Source: Planctomycetota bacterium (lineage in GTDB: Bacteria > Planctomycetota > Planctomycetia > Pirellulales > UBA1268). From it: 12,335 nucleotides of DNA. The notes below the pieces were generated by a model. It ran no database searches. It was not told where the DNA came from and was given only the letters and a program-made list of their open reading frames with translations. Every line of letters starts with the position of its first letter. Position 1 is the stretch's first letter. The translations under genes were made by a program, and so were the position numbers. This document shows, piece after piece, positions 1-6,451 of the stretch. The stretch spans positions 1-12,335 of the forward strand of contig JAQBZA010000055.1 of NCBI GenBank assembly GCA_027622795.1. The letters run 5' to 3'.

Positions 1-422
1 CGCCGCCACGGCCCCTCTGGCGGGCCCGCGTGTCGCTCGGCCTCATCCAGGTAAATGCGACGGCGATCACGCTCGGCGCTCTTCTATCGCAGCTCAAGGG
101 CGATGCCTGGTGGAACGGCACGGCCGCCTGGTGGCTGGCGGCCCGCGAAGGCTCCCGTGTGGTCGATCTCACGGGACTCTTTGCCCGCTCGGAGTTTCTC
201 ACCAATGCGGTGACGCATGCGATCACGGGATTCGAAATCACCTTTGCCGTGGGCATCTGGTTTGCTGCCACCCAGCGGACAGTGGCTCGCGTTGGGCTGC
301 TTGCCTGGCCACTCATCGGTTGGGTGGCCAGCGAACCTCTGTGGGGACTGGTGATGGCGGTGTTTGCGATGGCGTTGTCCTTGGCACCTGCAAACAGCCG
401 AAATGGTCACGACGCATCGTGA
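1..422 (+). CDS. HTTM-family membrane protein, C-terminal part (5' end outside window)
   Basis: The reading frame is open from base 3 to a TGA at 420-422, so the gene enters from the left edge; about 139 residues are visible. The segment reads like the end of an HTTM domain (horizontally transferred transmembrane domain, related to vitamin K-dependent gamma-carboxylase). It has a helix beginning LIQVNATAI, then the signature-like LKGDAWWNGTA, then hydrophobic segments around WPLIGWVAS and LWGLVMAVFAMAL, and a short polar tail. In this family the protein is an inner-membrane multi-helix protein; most bacterial members have no known substrate. The first GTG in frame (base 30) is not taken as the start because the homologous region continues upstream. 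The last 110 bases overlap the end of the opposite-strand TPR gene. Family assignment is by pattern recognition from a partial protein, so it is moderately sure. Confidence 0.72.
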   Translation, partial: PPRPLWRARVSLGLIQVNATAITLGALLSQLKGDAWWNGTAAWWLAAREGSRVVDLTGLFARSEFLTNAVTHAITGFEITFAVGIWFAATQRTVARVGLLAWPLIGWVASEPLWGLVMAVFAMALSLAPANSRNGHDAS

Positions 423-1284
423 CGAGAAGTTCGGTCGCGGCAGCGCGGACGCCAATGTCGCCCGTGCTGAGCAAGATCTGGTAGACCTCGGCGGCAGCGG
501 CTGTGGTCTTCCCATGGTCGTGATAGCAGCGTGCCAGCAGCAACCGATTCTTGGGCGTGGCATCCAACGCGACGAGCGCTCGGTAGGCATCTTCCTCCTC
601 AACGCGACGATCGAGTTGCCGCGCGGCATACCCGATTCCCTGCAAGGCATTCATCCGACCAGCGTGACGGCGTGGCCCGGGTGCCTGCACCTCCCACATC
701 TCCAGGGCCTCGCGATAGGCGGCAAGACTGGCCTCCGGATCATCGAGTCGCAGCGCACAGAGCCCACGATAATCGAGGGCCACGGGATCCCCGGTGGCGG
801 CCAACGGCTCCAACAACGCGAGTGCTTCCTGAGGCCGGTCGAGTTGGATGAGTGCGTCAATGCGCTGCCCGCGCAGCGACCGCGAGTCCTCCTCTCGCAC
901 CGGCGGTTGCACACACCGCTCCAGGTTCTGGCGGATGGTCACCAGTTGGTGGTGAAATTGCCGGATGGAGAAGCCGTTTATCTGGGCAGACGGCCGTAAC
1001 CATACCAACACCTCAGCTTCGCGCTCCGCCCGCAGCACTCGCCCCTCGCCAACCGCCTGCGTCAGCCTCCGAGCCGCTCCCTCGGCGACGGCATCCGCAT
1101 ACACAGCTGGCAGGATGAGTGCGGCCAGCACACTCACCGCGAGCCAGCCGATACCACGACCACGAAGCATCTGGATGACCGCCATTCCGATACCGACCAG
1201 AGAACACAGTGTCACTCCCACGACATCAGGGCGGAGTGACCATCCCAGCGTTTCAGCCACCACACCCACAACAAGGACGTTCAC
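313..1284 (-). CDS. Two-helix membrane protein with TPR-like repeats
   Basis: 323 residues from a GTG start. The start is set by a 4-base GTGA overlap with the stop of the gene upstream and by an AGGAGG ribosome site 9 bases before it. Residues about 20-39 and 44-63 are hydrophobic helices separated by a short RGRG loop. Residues about 135-275 are helical pairs of tetratricopeptide type (segments such as RPQEALALLEPLA and DPEASLAAYREALEMWE, then DAYRALVALDATPKNRLLLARC). The region between helix two and the repeats is alpha-helical and charged. TPRs are protein-protein contact modules, so an assembly or scaffold role at the membrane is an inference. It is the last gene of the four-gene operon. 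The final ~35 residues are proline-rich, lie opposite the HTTM gene and look unstructured. No enzyme motif is seen. Confidence 0.8.
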   Translation of the reverse strand: MNVLVVGVVAETLGWSLRPDVVGVTLCSLVGIGMAVIQMLRGRGIGWLAVSVLAALILPAVYADAVAEGAARRLTQAVGEGRVLRAEREAEVLVWLRPSAQINGFSIRQFHHQLVTIRQNLERCVQPPVREEDSRSLRGQRIDALIQLDRPQEALALLEPLAATGDPVALDYRGLCALRLDDPEASLAAYREALEMWEVQAPGPRRHAGRMNALQGIGYAARQLDRRVEEEDAYRALVALDATPKNRLLLARCYHDHGKTTAAAAEVYQILLSTGDIGVRAAATELLVTMRRDHFGCLQVPRTTPSQTPPSPVPTEVRWPPNR

Positions 1285-2309
1285 AGACGTGCCCCTCCTG
1301 CCAAAACGCTGGCCGACTGCCGTTCGCGCCAGATGATTCCATCGAAACCATAGTGACAGAATGCGACCACCAGATTGACGGCCACCCACACGTTGAAGAA
1401 TCCACGCGACACGACGTAGTTGCCCGCTCCGATGATGATGACGAATGCAGCAAGGAGGAGCAGCGGTCTGCCCAGGGAACTCCGGACTCTCCGCGGACGA
1501 ACGCCCCCCTGCGGTGCCGACCAGGTAACCACCGCCAGGTATTCGACGGCATGAAACACCGCGGATGCCAGCGCCAGAGACAGCACGGGCTTGACTCGCT
1601 CCATATGGGCTGCTGCCAGCAGTGATGCGTAGAGGATCATCACGCTCGTCATGTACACGGCCGATGCCGGGGCGACATGCCGCAAACCCGACCTCTCGGC
1701 ATCGTGGGTCGAACACCACCACCGCCACCATGTCATGGCAACGAGGCCGACTGGAATCATTCCGACGGCAAGGTCGGCATGGCGCACGATCTCAGTTCCC
1801 GGAAAGGGCCCTTCTCGCCAGCCAACCCCTGTGACGCGGGCGATCACGTGGAGCAGGAATCCGCGCATGGCCCATTTCTGCAGAAAAGCCAGACGGTTCC
1901 CCAGGCCCCCTCCTCCTTCCCGTCGCTCGTAGAGCCTGAAAATGCCATGATGCTGCGACGCGAAATGCCATGCATTCCACGCATGATCAGCCGCCCCGAG
2001 GCAGAGGAGCGCACCCGTTCCCAGGGAGACTCCTGCGCAGACCACCACGACTGACGCTGCAAGGCTCACAAGCAGAGGCTCCCGTCCGGCAGTTCGCCGG
2101 CGGTCGCAGGCCACAATCGCAAGCGTGACCCACCGGTGGGGTGTGGTGACGAAAAAGACCTGCCAAAATACCAGCGATTCATGGGTTTCCGCCCCACCGA
2201 TGACGTCGATGAAGAGCAGAATCGGCCACCCGATGTTGGCAACCACGAGCAAATCGATCAGCGGCGAAAAGAAATACGGAGTGCCTTCCACGTCGCTGCG
2301 CATGATCAC
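1281..2309 (-). CDS. Polytopic membrane protein with conserved-looking histidine motifs, function unknown
   Basis: 342 residues from a GTG start overlapping the lipoprotein stop (GTGA); an ATG two codons later (base 2303) is an alternative. A GAGGA lies about 12 bases before the GTG. I estimate eight to nine membrane helices. Polar motifs sit at helix ends: TPHRW at 56-60, H109, WHFASQHHG at 114-122 (an H-x4-HH pattern), FHAVEY at 252-257 and HYGFDGIIWR at 319-328. Clustered His, Glu and Asp within membrane helices recall di-metal membrane enzymes (desaturase, hydroxylase or Brp/Blh-like carotenoid oxygenase), but I do not recognise a named family and no assignment is made. It is the third gene of the operon and is translationally coupled to both neighbours, which suggests it works with the DUF1559 protein, lipoprotein and TPR protein. 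Confidence 0.82.
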   Translation of the reverse strand: MIMRSDVEGTPYFFSPLIDLLVVANIGWPILLFIDVIGGAETHESLVFWQVFFVTTPHRWVTLAIVACDRRRTAGREPLLVSLAASVVVVCAGVSLGTGALLCLGAADHAWNAWHFASQHHGIFRLYERREGGGGLGNRLAFLQKWAMRGFLLHVIARVTGVGWREGPFPGTEIVRHADLAVGMIPVGLVAMTWWRWWCSTHDAERSGLRHVAPASAVYMTSVMILYASLLAAAHMERVKPVLSLALASAVFHAVEYLAVVTWSAPQGGVRPRRVRSSLGRPLLLLAAFVIIIGAGNYVVSRGFFNVWVAVNLVVAFCHYGFDGIIWRERQSASVLAGGARL

Positions 2310-2743
2310 TGCAACGGGGCGTCCTCGATCTTCCAGGCTTCATCAACCCGCCTCAGGGTCCATGTCTTGGTCGACTCTCCGACCAGCGACGGCTTCTTGG
2401 CCTTGTCACCTTCGGATGGAGACATCACCCCTCCGAAAATCCGAACGTCGACCGTAGCGACATCACCACTGACCTTCACCGGGCTGACCACTTCATAGCC
2501 GTAGTCACCGTACGGCTGCGGATTTTTCGGTGCCGCTCCCGCCACGAATGACTCGGCAAATACCTCTGGCATCCCGGCAAGGTCACCGAGCCCGGTCACA
2601 AGACCGCTCACATCCTGTACGTCTGGATCGACGGCAGACGTGCCACCACAGCCGGCCACGGCAGCCGACAGAATCGCCAGCGTGTACCACACGCCATGCT
2701 TGATGCCGCAATGCTCTCTTCCGGGAATGGGGAGTGTCGTCAT
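2306..2743 (-). CDS. Small predicted lipoprotein, hypothetical
   Basis: 145 residues. The ATG overlaps the stop of the DUF1559 gene by 4 bases (ATGA), and a GGAGA lies about 12 bases upstream. Residues 15-31 form a signal peptide: K15/H16, a hydrophobic core, then lipobox VAGC with the acylated cysteine at C32. The mature part is about 113 residues. The C-terminal half (YGYEVVSPVKVSGDVATVDV through TWTLRRVDEAWKIEDAPL) looks like alternating beta strands ending in the W-K-I-x-D pattern common in NTF2-like or DUF4878-like lipoproteins; that resemblance is weak. The protein should be anchored to a membrane facing the periplasm. Small lipoprotein genes directly after a DUF1559 gene are a recurring arrangement in planctomycetes, as I recall, so joint action at the cell surface is a reasonable inference. 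The n-region before the core is rather long. Confidence 0.83.
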   Translation of the reverse strand: MTTLPIPGREHCGIKHGVWYTLAILSAAVAGCGGTSAVDPDVQDVSGLVTGLGDLAGMPEVFAESFVAGAAPKNPQPYGDYGYEVVSPVKVSGDVATVDVRIFGGVMSPSEGDKAKKPSLVGESTKTWTLRRVDEAWKIEDAPLQ

Positions 2744-3834
2744 TCGTTCACCGTCTCTCCGTTGCGAATCGTGCTCATCGGCTGCCAGACTCCGGTCAGA
2801 TTGACGTCATTGGTGATGAAGCGGGTCGATCCATCGCTCATCGCACAATTCACGCCCCCGGGATGCATGCTCCGCGATGCGGCATACACGTTCTCGTCGG
2901 AGCGATTCTCCGTGCACTGCAACGTTCCGGCACGACCATCGGCCGGGATCGCCTCGTCACAGGCGCCCAGCACGTCGCCCGTCGAGGAATTTGGGCCAAG
3001 GAACGTGGTGAAACTGATGCCACCCATGGCATTGGTGATCCACGAGCCACGGACGTCCGTGCTGGAGGACCCAGAGGCTGAATCAACACCGACGATCTCG
3101 CCAAGGAGCAGCGTCTTGCTCATGCCATCCTTGAAGTCACGCGGGGCCATACCCTTGGAGTGCTGGAAGCGGTCTCCACTACCGCCCAGACTGTTCACAA
3201 TTCGTTCCTGCGTGGTGAAGTAGCAGCCGAAGGCGCCCCGAGAGGATGTGCTCTCCCAGCCCAAAATATTCGTCGCTCCCCAGTTCGCCGCATAGTTGAG
3301 GCCCTTGCCACACGACTCGAGCCCGTAGGCTCCGTCTGTAAACATCTGCGTCACGGCCGGGGCCGACGGGCAGCGGTAACTCGCCGCAGCCGGCCCACGA
3401 CCAAAATAGGCTGACCCGGAGTTCCATTCGCAATCATCAGCTGGGTTGTAGGTATGACCGGCCTTCGCCCTGTCATGGCACGTTTGAACGAGATCATGGA
3501 GCGCCGGCTCCTCAAGGTACGGGAATAGCTGGACATACCAGTTGAAACCACTCTCATTGTTTCCGTGTTGATGACCACCTGTTTTCCAACGATTTCCACT
3601 TTCGTCGTAGCAGACATACCCGGGCGGGAGCGACCCATAGGCATCAATATGTTGGTGCATCGCCAAGGCAACCTGCTTGAGGTTGGCATTGCATGAACTA
3701 CGTCGCGCTGATTCACGGGCAGCCTGAACGGCTGGTAGGAGGAGCCCGATCAGAACACCGATAATGGCAATGACCACGAGCAGTTCCACAAGCGTAAACC
3801 CCCGCTGACACCGATGATCGTGAACAAATCGCAT
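2740..3834 (-). CDS. DUF1559 protein with prepilin-type N-terminus (H-X9-DG family)
   Basis: 364 residues, typical of this planctomycete-expanded family. The prepilin-type signal is clear: a short basic leader, cleavage at G12/F13, TLVE with the +5 glutamate at E17, then a hydrophobic helix to about residue 35 followed by PAVQAARESARR. The C-terminal signature is seen at H324 with D334-G335, exactly nine residues between (HPGGVNCAMSDG). The central part has paired cysteines typical of the family. These proteins resemble type II secretion or type IV pilus pseudopilins; their actual function is unknown and genomes carry many copies. The start is fixed by a strong GAGGAGGT ribosome site 4 bases before the ATG. 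It is the first gene of a four-gene operon and overlaps the lipoprotein gene by 4 bases. Its 159-base leader region holds repeats described separately. Confidence 0.95.
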   Translation of the reverse strand: MRFVHDHRCQRGFTLVELLVVIAIIGVLIGLLLPAVQAARESARRSSCNANLKQVALAMHQHIDAYGSLPPGYVCYDESGNRWKTGGHQHGNNESGFNWYVQLFPYLEEPALHDLVQTCHDRAKAGHTYNPADDCEWNSGSAYFGRGPAAASYRCPSAPAVTQMFTDGAYGLESCGKGLNYAANWGATNILGWESTSSRGAFGCYFTTQERIVNSLGGSGDRFQHSKGMAPRDFKDGMSKTLLLGEIVGVDSASGSSSTDVRGSWITNAMGGISFTTFLGPNSSTGDVLGACDEAIPADGRAGTLQCTENRSDENVYAASRSMHPGGVNCAMSDGSTRFITNDVNLTGVWQPMSTIRNGETVNE

Positions 3835-3838
3835 GCCC

Positions 3839-3846
3839 TACCTCCT
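3839..3846 (-). promoter_or_regulatory. Strong ribosome binding site of the DUF1559 operon
   Basis: On the minus strand the sequence reads GAGGAGGT, then 4 bases, then ATG at 3834-3832. It closely matches the 16S rRNA anti-Shine-Dalgarno sequence and fixes the start of the DUF1559 gene. It is one of the strongest ribosome sites in the window; several other genes here have weak or none. Confidence 0.85.
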
Positions 3847-3857
3847 CGAGACTATGC

Positions 3858-3876
3858 CGCACGGGTATCGCACGGG
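3858..3876. repeat. 8-base direct repeat CGCACGGG, two copies one helical turn apart
   Basis: CGCACGGG occurs at 3858-3865 and again at 3869-3876, separated by TAT, giving an 11-base period. It lies just upstream of the ribosome site of the DUF1559 operon. Tandem sites in helical phase can be a protein binding site, but the element could equally be part of the 5' untranslated leader. The repeat is directly visible; the function is inferred. Confidence 0.5.
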
Positions 3877-3934
3877 CGGATGAACAAGAAAGCAAACGCC
3901 ATGATCTCGTCCGCTTTGCACGAATCGGTACGAC

Positions 3935-3969
3935 GCGCTCACAAGCAGAGCGCTAGGAAATCATTAGCG
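3935..3969 (-). other. Two overlapping, mutually exclusive inverted repeats between ligA and the DUF1559 gene
   Basis: GCGCTC (3935-3940) pairs with GAGCGC (3948-3953) across a 7-base loop. CGCTA (3951-3955) pairs with TAGCG (3965-3969) across a 9-base loop. They share bases 3951-3953, so RNA read leftward from ligA could form only one at a time. Neither is followed by a U-tract on the minus strand, so this is not a standard intrinsic terminator. The second stem has only 5 base pairs. The rest of the 159-base gap shows no clear -35/-10 pair. Confidence 0.35.
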
Positions 3970-3993
3970 TTCCGTGAATCCGGCAGCGGCGGT

Positions 3994-6039
3994 TCAATTC
4001 TCCCCGCCCACCATCGTCATGAATTCCGACTCATCGATCACCGGCACGCCGAGTTTCTGTGCCTTCTCCAATTTGCTGCCTGCCTCGGCACCCGCCACAA
4101 CGAAATCGGTCTTTTTTGAGACGCTGCCACTCGCTCGCCCGCCCGCTTGCCGAATCGCCGCCTCGGCCTCCTGCCGCGAGAAGTGCTTGAGCATACCGGT
4201 GACGACAAGCGTCTTCCCGGCGAGCGGTCCGTCCATCACTCGATCCGCCTGCGGCAGGTCGAGTCGCACGCCTGCTGCGGCGAGGCCCTCGATCACCCGA
4301 CGCCCGTAGGCACTCGCCAGCCATTCATGCACGCTCGCGGCGATCACGTCACCAATCTCATGGACCTCCGCCAGTTCCTCGACCGTTGCCGACTGCAACA
4401 TCTCAATCGTCGGGAACCGCTGAGCGAGGATCGTGGCCACCCGCGGCCCCACATGGCGGATGCCGAGCGCATTGAGCACCCGCGCCAGCCCATGAGCCTT
4501 GCTCTCCGCGATCTGTGTCACGAGGCTGCCGGCTGACTTTGCTCCCATCCGCTCGAGTCCGGTGAGTTGCTCGACGGTGAGGGAATAGAGATCGGCGTAA
4601 TCGGTAATCAGATCCCGTGCAACCAGTTGCTCGACAAGTTTGTCGCCGAGACCCTCGATATCCATCGCCCCCCGCGATGCGAAAAATCTCAGCCGCTCAC
4701 GACGGCGGGCCGGGCAGTCGACGTTGGGGCAGCGGATGTAAACACCGTCACGATCCTTCACGAGTGGTGTGCTGCACTCCGGGCACTCCGTCGGCGGCCG
4801 CCACCGCTTGCGGCGCTGCGTCCGCAGATGCTTCTCCACACGAACCACATGGGGAATGACCTTCCCCGCCTTCTCGACCACGAGCACGTCGCCCACGCGA
4901 ATGTCCTTGCGGGCCACCTCATCAGCATTGTGGAGGCTGGCCCGGCTGACCGTCGTGCCGGCCAGTTCCACCGGCTCGAGATCAGCGACGGGCGTGACCG
5001 TTCCACCGCGGCCCACCTGCACACGGATGCCGGCCAGCTTCGTCGTGGCTTCATACTTCTCGAACTTCCAGGCGATCGCCCACCGCGGGCTCTTGGCTGT
5101 CGTGCCGAGCCGACGCTGCTGGTCAAAGCGATCGACCTTCACCACAAAGCCATCGACCTCGAAGTCGAGATCATGCAGTTCTTCGATGAGCGTCGAGGCA
5201 TGATCGATCAGGGCGTCGAGCGAGTTGAAGGCTTCTGTGCCCGGTGCCACCGGCAGGCCGGCCTGCACCGCCCAGGCGAGGAGTTCCTGTTGGGAGGCTA
5301 CTCCCAGACCACCGACATCCCCCACGCCATGGCAGAAAAATCGCAGCGGCCGCGCGGCACATTCCCGTGGGTCGAGCAGCCGGATGCTGCCGGCGGCGAC
5401 GTTGCGGGTGTTGGCAAACGGGGGCAACCCCTTAGCGACCTGCTCCTCGTTGAGCACGACGAGGTCTGAATTTGTCATGTAGATCTCACCCCGCACCTCG
5501 ACGGTGGCCGGCGGATCATCAAGGTCGAGTCGCAGCGGTATGCCAGGGATTGTCCGGACGTTGTGGGTGATGTCATCGCCCACAACACCGTTGCCCCGCG
5601 TGGCCGCCAGCACGAGCAGACCGGCTTCGTACGTCAGCGACACGGCCACGCCATCGATTTTGAGCTCCAGCACCCATTCAAGCGGCTGTCTGGCATGGCC
5701 CTTGGCTTCCTTGACCTGCCCTTCCTCGTGGAGCAGCTTTTCCACACGGCGACCCCACGCCCCGAGATCTTCCACGCTGTATGTGTTGTCGATCGAGAGC
5801 ATTGGAACGCGATGCGTGACCGAATGCAGTTCCGGCACCGGCTGATCACCGATTCGCTGCGTGGGGCTATCAAGCGAGATGAGCTCGGGATGCTTTGCCT
5901 CGAGGTGCTCAAGGTGCTTGACGAGCGCGTCATATTCTCGATCGCTGATCTCAGGCGACGCCTCTACATAGTAGAGACGGTCATGGCGACGGATCTGCCC
6001 CCGTAACGCCTCAACCTGCTGGGCAGCAGCGACGGTCAT
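3994..6039 (-). CDS. ligA: NAD+-dependent DNA ligase LigA
   Basis: 681 residues, full length for the family. It seals nicks in double-stranded DNA during replication and repair, using NAD+ and going through an enzyme-AMP intermediate. Domains in order: Ia (1-70, with HDRLYYVEASPEISDREYD contacting NMN); nucleotidyltransferase with the adenylated lysine K127 in KIDG and TRGNGVVGDDIT; EVRGE at 182-186; OB fold (VGRGGTVTPVADLEPV, about 342-357); zinc finger with C419, C422, C437 and C442; helix-hairpin-helix region about 455-590; BRCT about 603-676. All key residues appear present. There is an extra charged stretch of about ten residues (about 105-118) just before the active-site lysine compared with E. 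coli LigA. The start overlaps the stop of the small membrane protein gene by 4 bases (ATGA), so translation is probably coupled. The gap after it to the DUF1559 gene is 159 bases. Confidence 0.98.
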   Translation of the reverse strand: MTVAAAQQVEALRGQIRRHDRLYYVEASPEISDREYDALVKHLEHLEAKHPELISLDSPTQRIGDQPVPELHSVTHRVPMLSIDNTYSVEDLGAWGRRVEKLLHEEGQVKEAKGHARQPLEWVLELKIDGVAVSLTYEAGLLVLAATRGNGVVGDDITHNVRTIPGIPLRLDLDDPPATVEVRGEIYMTNSDLVVLNEEQVAKGLPPFANTRNVAAGSIRLLDPRECAARPLRFFCHGVGDVGGLGVASQQELLAWAVQAGLPVAPGTEAFNSLDALIDHASTLIEELHDLDFEVDGFVVKVDRFDQQRRLGTTAKSPRWAIAWKFEKYEATTKLAGIRVQVGRGGTVTPVADLEPVELAGTTVSRASLHNADEVARKDIRVGDVLVVEKAGKVIPHVVRVEKHLRTQRRKRWRPPTECPECSTPLVKDRDGVYIRCPNVDCPARRRERLRFFASRGAMDIEGLGDKLVEQLVARDLITDYADLYSLTVEQLTGLERMGAKSAGSLVTQIAESKAHGLARVLNALGIRHVGPRVATILAQRFPTIEMLQSATVEELAEVHEIGDVIAASVHEWLASAYGRRVIEGLAAAGVRLDLPQADRVMDGPLAGKTLVVTGMLKHFSRQEAEAAIRQAGGRASGSVSKKTDFVVAGAEAGSKLEKAQKLGVPVIDESEFMTMVGGEN

Positions 6040-6350
6040 CCGTGAAGCACTCCGGAGTCAGCCTCGGCCGCACGGCGAGCCACCTCACGTTCCCGCTTCA
6101 CCCGCTCACCTTCAAAATGATCGAGGGCCACAGCTCCAAAGGTGGCGATGGCAAGCACGGCGATTTGGCCGGCGAGCAACGGCGTGCCGTAGCGATCCAT
6201 CAGCGTCTCGAGAGCGTGCGGTGCGGTGGTGGGGTCGGTCGGCCGGATACCCCGCAGCACCGACAGGCAGTACATGCAGGCGGTGATCGTAAAGGCAAAG
6301 CCCACGATGCCAAGCACGGGATAAAACGGATTGAAAAGCTTGCGTCGCAT
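6036..6350 (-). CDS. Small two-helix membrane protein coupled to ligA, unknown function
   Basis: 104 residues from ATG. Residues about 9-32 and 57-77 are hydrophobic helices joined by a polar loop (RPTDPTTAPHALETLMDRYGT). The tail from 78 is strongly charged (EGERVKREREVARR) and probably cytoplasmic. No known family is recognised. It overlaps ligA by 4 bases and is the first gene of the pair, so it and ligA are likely made from one transcript. There is no Shine-Dalgarno sequence before the ATG. Instead TATACT ends 7 bases upstream, suggesting a leaderless message (see that feature). Reality as a gene is supported by the coupled overlap, the coherent membrane topology and the promoter-like box. 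Confidence 0.72.
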   Translation of the reverse strand: MRRKLFNPFYPVLGIVGFAFTITACMYCLSVLRGIRPTDPTTAPHALETLMDRYGTPLLAGQIAVLAIATFGAVALDHFEGERVKREREVARRAAEADSGVLHG

Positions 6351-6357
6351 GCTGGGC

Positions 6358-6363
6358 AGTATA
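6358..6363 (-). promoter_or_regulatory. Candidate -10 box for the small membrane gene and ligA; leaderless start
   Basis: The minus strand reads TATACT, then 7 bases, then the ATG at 6350. A sigma-70 -10 box normally places the first transcribed base about 7 bases after it, which would be at or next to the A of the start codon. No Shine-Dalgarno sequence intervenes. No good -35 match is visible at 16-18 bases further upstream. Confidence 0.5.
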
Positions 6364-6451
6364 CGCGGTGATGCAAGGTTTGGCGTTATTCCTCCAGTGC
6401 CGCCCGACAGCTTCCCTGTGGCCCAAAGCGGCGATAACCCCCGAGCCTGCC

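Noticed and set aside
84..650. 188-codon minus-strand open frame across the HTTM and TPR genes
   Set aside because: It is out of frame with both supported genes, with low-complexity Arg/Pro composition.
1285..1731. Long upstream extension of the TPR gene frame (open to base 1731)
   Set aside because: It lies opposite in frame to the membrane protein gene on the same strand, has a shadow-like composition rich in Arg, Gly and Ser, and the GTG at 1284 has a good ribosome site and a 4-base coupled overlap.
4567..5469. 300-codon plus-strand open frame within ligA
   Set aside because: It is antisense to fully recognisable ligase domains and has no recognisable domain; GC-rich shadow frame.
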